Assembly: GCA_934569425.1 (NCBI GenBank)
Contig: CAKTKM010000055.1
Span: 1 to 8,963 of the forward strand
Direction of reading: 5' to 3'
Length of the DNA stretch: 8,963 nucleotides
Source of the DNA: an uncultured Oscillospiraceae bacterium
GTDB taxonomy: Bacteria > Bacillota > Clostridia > Oscillospirales > Oscillospiraceae
The position numbers and the translations under genes were made by a program. Each line of letters begins with the position of its first letter. Position 1 is the first letter of the stretch. Positions 6,752-8,963 of this stretch are shown here, one piece after another. The notes beneath the pieces are model-generated. The model saw only the letters and a list, made by a program, of their open reading frames with translations. It did not search any database and had not been told where the DNA came from.

Positions 6752-7636
6752 TTATACCTTCAAGAAGCGGCGAATGGCCATCAAGCTGCCGCCCACGCCG
6801 ATGAGGATACCGGCGCCGGCAAAGATCCCCGCCACCGGCTGCCAGATGTTCCCGAAGGGAACCACCTCCAGCAGCTGCATGGTGTCGGAATTGCTGATGC
6901 CGTTGGCCATGGCGCTGTAAAGCAGCCATTGCAGGCCGAAGGCAATGATCGCGCCGAACAGCCCCAGCAGCAGCCCCTCAAACACGAAGGGCCAGCGGAT
7001 AAAGCCATCTGTTGCGCCCACCATTTTCATAATGGCGATCTCGTCACGCCGGTCAAAGGTGGTCAGCTTGATGGTGTTGGAGATGATCACCAGCGACACC
7101 ATCAGCAGCACGGCGATCAGCGCCACGGAGATCACCCCCGCCACGTTGCGCACGGTAACAAAGCCGTTGGAGATCACCTCATCGGCCCGCACATCGTCGA
7201 TCCCCGGTACCGCCTCCACCAGTGCCTTGGTCTCCACCATCCGGTCCGGGTCGGTCAGATGGATCACATACCGGTGGCGAAACACCTCCGGCGCCAGATC
7301 CTGATACATGTCGTCCTCGCCGCCGTAATCGGCCACATACTCGTCCCGCGCCTGCTGGCGGGAGACGAAGGTGCAGTCCGCCACATTGTCCACTTTTTCC
7401 AGCTGGGACTGTATGGCCTTGGCCTTGCTCTCCGTCAGGGAATCATCCACGAAGGCTACCATGGCGTTTTCCTTTTGCAGGTCGGCCAGATTCACGTTGG
7501 CGTTATAGGCCACCAGCGAAAACGTACCCATGATCAGCAGGCAGGCCACCGTCACGCCGATGGCGGCAAAGGACATGAACCCGTGGGAGAACATGCTGCG
7601 GGCGCCCTCTTTGAAGAAATAGCCGAAGTTTTTCAC
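6752..7636 (-). CDS. ftsX: Cell division ABC transporter membrane subunit FtsX
   Basis: Integral membrane partner of FtsE. The complex does not transport a known substrate but passes ATP-hydrolysis signals across the membrane to peptidoglycan hydrolases. The 294-residue protein shows the FtsX layout: a short cytoplasmic N-terminus (MKNFGYFFKEGARS), a first transmembrane helix at about 21-43, and an extracellular domain of about 120 residues (about 48-160). Three C-terminal helices follow at about 165-187, 217-240 and 267-288. The conserved cytoplasmic RRDEIAIMKMVGATDGFIRWPFVFEG (196-221) between helices 2 and 3 is characteristic. It starts with GTG at 7636, overlapping the ftsE TGA by 4 nt, which implies translational coupling. 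The M23 peptidase follows 46 bp downstream and is its likely extracellular partner. Intact. Confidence 0.96.
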   Translation of the reverse strand: MKNFGYFFKEGARSMFSHGFMSFAAIGVTVACLLIMGTFSLVAYNANVNLADLQKENAMVAFVDDSLTESKAKAIQSQLEKVDNVADCTFVSRQQARDEYVADYGGEDDMYQDLAPEVFRHRYVIHLTDPDRMVETKALVEAVPGIDDVRADEVISNGFVTVRNVAGVISVALIAVLLMVSLVIISNTIKLTTFDRRDEIAIMKMVGATDGFIRWPFVFEGLLLGLFGAIIAFGLQWLLYSAMANGISNSDTMQLLEVVPFGNIWQPVAGIFAGAGILIGVGGSLMAIRRFLKV

Positions 7637-8322
7637 TGCCGCGTCACCCCCTCGTATGTACCGGTGGCATCCGCCACCACCCGTCCGCTGTCCAGATAGA
7701 TGACCCGTTTATTGAAATGGTTCACCAGCCCCCTCTCATGGGTCACAACGATCACGGTGGTACCCAGCGCGTTGATGCGCTCCAAAAGCGTCATGATCTC
7801 CAGAGAGCGGGCGGGGTCAAGGTTTCCGGTCGGCTCGTCCGCCACGATGGTGCTGGGGTTATTCACCAGCGCCCGCGCCACGGAGACGCGCTGCTGCTCG
7901 CCGCCGCTGAGCTCATCGGGATAGTTGCTCTCCTTTCCCTTCAGACCCACCAGCTCCAGCACATAGGGGATCCTGCTGCGGATCTCCCGGGGGGATGCGC
8001 CCACCGCCCGCATGGCCAGCGCCAGATTGTCAAACACCGTCCGGCTGGGGATCAGGCGGAAATCCTGAAAGATCACGCCGATGGTGCGGCGCATCAAGGG
8101 CAGCTGGCGATCCTTGATCCGGCTCATGGAAAAGCCGTTGACCATCACCCGCCCGCCGGTGGGAACGATCTCGCCGGTCAGCAGTTTGATAATGGTGGAC
8201 TTTCCGCTGCCGGAGGGCCCCACCAGAAACACGAATTCTCCGTCATCTATCTGAAATGAAATGCCGCGAACAGCCCTTGTGCCGTTCTCATAGGTTTTTT
8301 CCGCATCCGTCAGTCGAATCAT
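7633..8322 (-). CDS. ftsE: Cell division ATP-binding protein FtsE
   Basis: Cytoplasmic ABC ATPase that works with FtsX to regulate cell-wall hydrolysis at division or elongation sites. The 229-residue product is standard FtsE length and carries every nucleotide-binding motif: Walker A GPSGSGKST (35-43), Q-loop Gln86 (VIFQDFRL), ABC signature LSGGEQQR (138-145), Walker B TIVADEPTGNLD (158-169, catalytic Glu163), and H-loop His195 (VVTHE). MIRLTDAEKTYENGTRAVRGIS at the N-terminus and FQDFRLIPSRTVFDN are typical of FtsE rather than LolD/MacB paralogues, and the adjoining ftsX settles the assignment. The start ATG at 8322 has GAGGG about 6 nt upstream. It is the first gene of the ftsE-ftsX-peptidase operon, 62 bp downstream of the -10 box at 8384-8389. 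Confidence 0.97.
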   Translation of the reverse strand: MIRLTDAEKTYENGTRAVRGISFQIDDGEFVFLVGPSGSGKSTIIKLLTGEIVPTGGRVMVNGFSMSRIKDRQLPLMRRTIGVIFQDFRLIPSRTVFDNLALAMRAVGASPREIRSRIPYVLELVGLKGKESNYPDELSGGEQQRVSVARALVNNPSTIVADEPTGNLDPARSLEIMTLLERINALGTTVIVVTHERGLVNHFNKRVIYLDSGRVVADATGTYEGVTRQ

Positions 8323-8383
8323 GGCACACCCTCAAATCCTCATAAAATGCAACATCTTGTGGCAAAAAGCCGTTGTCTGTTAC

Positions 8384-8412
8384 ATTATATATAAATCCGC
8401 GACAAATGGCAA
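8384..8412 (-). promoter_or_regulatory. Sigma-A-type promoter of the ftsE-ftsX-peptidase operon
   Basis: On the minus strand TTGCCA (8407-8412, 5 of 6 consensus) is separated by 17 bp from TATAAT (8384-8389, perfect). The start point would be near 8377, giving a leader of about 55 nt. The -35 region lies in ACAAATGGCA (8402-8411), which recurs inverted about 150 bp away at 8559-8568. Confidence 0.85.
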
Positions 8413-8520
8413 CAGGAAAACGGTGAATTTTCGGTAAATCTGTCGGCCAAAATCTGCCTATACTGGATAAGACACACAAAAGAAGAAAAATGTTCCCGCG
8501 GGCAGGAAAAAAACCTTTGC

Positions 8521-8541
8521 AAGGGCGGGACAAGGCGGGAC
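8521..8541. repeat. Short tandem repeat (AAGGGCGGGAC/AAGGCGGGAC)
   Basis: Two adjacent copies, 11 and 10 bp, differ by one G. A second pair of 10-bp units, CCATTTGTTG and CCTTTTGTTG, follows at 8561-8580. They add to the repetitive character of the region upstream of ftsE. No function can be assigned. Confidence 0.5.
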
Positions 8542-8615
8542 TGCTCTCCGCCAGCCGCTGCCATTTGTTGCCTTTTGTTGTCTTTCATCGGTGCAGAAAC
8601 GGTACATAAAGTGCC

Positions 8616-8653
8616 GTTATGGGGGCATAAAACACGGTTATGGGGGCATAAAA
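8616..8653. repeat. Two identical 17-bp repeats, 21-bp period, each with internal dyad symmetry
   Basis: GTTATGGGGGCATAAAA occurs at 8616-8632 and 8637-8653. Each copy contains TTATG-GGGG-CATAA, an inverted repeat with 5-bp arms. A degenerate third copy keeps CATAAA at 8605-8610, in the same 21-bp register. Dyads two helical turns apart resemble paired operator sites for a dimeric regulator, but no regulator is identified. They lie about 200 bp upstream of the ftsE promoter and immediately downstream of the terminator of the neighbouring gene. Confidence 0.75.
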
Positions 8654-8682
8654 AACACTCCCCGAGATGGGGAGTGTTTTTT
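8650..8682 (-). terminator. Intrinsic terminator of the 8695-8963 gene
   Basis: AAAAAACACTCCCC (8650-8663) pairs perfectly with its complement at 8669-8682 around a 5-nt loop. The flanking A- and T-runs allow termination in both directions. On the minus strand it lies 12 bp after the double stop of the partial gene and separates it from the ftsE operon. The T-run of the stem overlaps the end of the second 17-bp repeat. Confidence 0.92.
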
Positions 8683-8694
8683 TGTGCATTGTTA

Positions 8695-8963
8695 TTAAGT
8701 ATTGGAAATAAACTCCGCTTTGCTGGGACCATAGGTACTCTTAATACGGAAGCCATTCAGCGGTCCATCGAAAGACTGCGTGTAGGTGCAACTGTTGCCG
8801 GTGATGGTATAGATGGATTTTCCGCTTTTTCTTGCATTATCGTAGGCAGTCATAAACACATTACCGTTTCCGCAGGTCATGCCGGTAGCATTATTGTCCT
8901 TGATGGTTACATCGGTCTGAATGTCGGTAGTGGAATAGTTGTTACCGACGGTATTGATCGACA
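8695..8963 (-). CDS. Unrecognised protein, C-terminal 88 residues, cut by window edge
   Basis: An open minus-strand frame enters from the window edge and ends at 8695 in tandem stops (TAATAA), 12 bp before a strong terminator, so it is the 3' end of a real gene. The visible tail reads INTVGNNYSTTDIQTDVTI and continues through MTCGNGNVFMTAYDNARKSG to end SKAEFISNT. It is rich in Thr, Ser, Asn and Gly, with alternating polar and hydrophobic residues suggesting beta strands. It has exactly two cysteines, about 29 residues apart, which could form a disulfide. This resembles the C-terminal domains of exported or pilin-like proteins, but there is no diagnostic motif and the N-terminus is outside the window. 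Base composition is clearly AT-richer than the neighbouring housekeeping genes, which may indicate a variable surface gene or transfer. Function unknown. Confidence 0.75.
   Translation of the reverse strand, partial: SINTVGNNYSTTDIQTDVTIKDNNATGMTCGNGNVFMTAYDNARKSGKSIYTITGNSCTYTQSFDGPLNGFRIKSTYGPSKAEFISNT

Larger units (their letters stand above)
8323..8694. other. Intergenic regulatory region of about 370 bp, no gene seen
   Basis: The stretch between ftsE and the preceding gene has no convincing coding frame; the longest minus-strand frames run straight through the terminator and repeats. From low to high coordinates it holds the ftsE leader, the ftsE promoter (8384-8412), short direct repeats (8521-8541 and 8561-8580), phased dyad repeats (8595-8653) and a bidirectional-looking terminator (8650-8682). 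The part at about 8413-8590 holds A- and T-runs and GC-rich patches but no feature I can name. A small RNA cannot be excluded. Confidence 0.7.

Noticed and set aside
5431..6804. 457-codon plus-strand open frame
   Set aside because: Antisense to the M23 peptidase, with the repetitive GLRVGLRV product simply reflecting the DTKT repeat. No independent evidence of coding.
6689..7699. 336-codon plus-strand open frame
   Set aside because: Antisense shadow of ftsX; His/Gln-rich and without motifs.
8493..8512. Possible terminator or sRNA end around CCCGCGGG near the A/T-runs upstream of ftsE
   Set aside because: The palindrome has no loop and the surrounding bases do not give a stable stem of useful length, so there is no support for an RNA gene.
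8385..8756. Two overlapping minus-strand frames (8385-8756 and 8288-8533) upstream of ftsE
   Set aside because: They run through the terminator, the 17-bp repeats, the ftsE promoter or the ftsE start, have biased composition, and lack a convincing ribosome site. The repeated LCPHN in one of them is only the translation of the dyad repeat.

Overview
The window comes from a GC-rich, Gram-positive-type bacterium. The gene order and protein flavour fit Clostridia, most likely an Oscillospirales gut-type genome; this is inferred from gene content and not confirmed by a search. Every gene I accept lies on the minus strand, so transcription runs from high to low coordinates. The long plus-strand open frames are antisense shadows of GC-rich genes.

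In transcription order, the window starts with the C-terminal end of an unrecognised, visibly AT-richer and possibly surface-exposed protein (8695-8963), closed by a strong hairpin terminator (8650-8682). A non-coding stretch of about 370 bp follows. It holds two 17-bp repeats exactly 21 bp apart and a good sigma-A-type promoter. That promoter drives a division/cell-wall cassette: ftsE (ABC ATPase), ftsX (four-helix membrane partner) and a secreted coiled-coil M23/LytM peptidase with an in-frame (DTKT)8 repeat. FtsEX is expected to gate the extracellular hydrolase through its coiled coil. The cassette ends at a 19-bp perfect hairpin with a T-run (5295-5340).

Next is a 221-residue protein I cannot name (4629-5294). 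Its best Shine-Dalgarno sequence is buried in the arm of the preceding terminator hairpin. A near-perfect consensus promoter (TTGACA, 17 bp, TATAAT; 4604-4632) then starts an information-processing operon: greA (transcript cleavage factor), lysS (lysyl-tRNA synthetase), a TrmH/SpoU-family RNA 2'-O-methyltransferase, dprA (DNA processing protein) and topA (topoisomerase I, cut by the window edge after 126 codons). greA-lysS and dprA-topA are familiar neighbours in Firmicutes.

I saw no mobile element, CRISPR array, tRNA, rRNA or obviously new multi-gene system. The points most worth a second look are small: the terminator/ribosome-binding-site overlap at 5294-5340, the helically phased dyad repeats at 8595-8653, the hypervariable-looking DTKT repeat, and the two unrecognised proteins.
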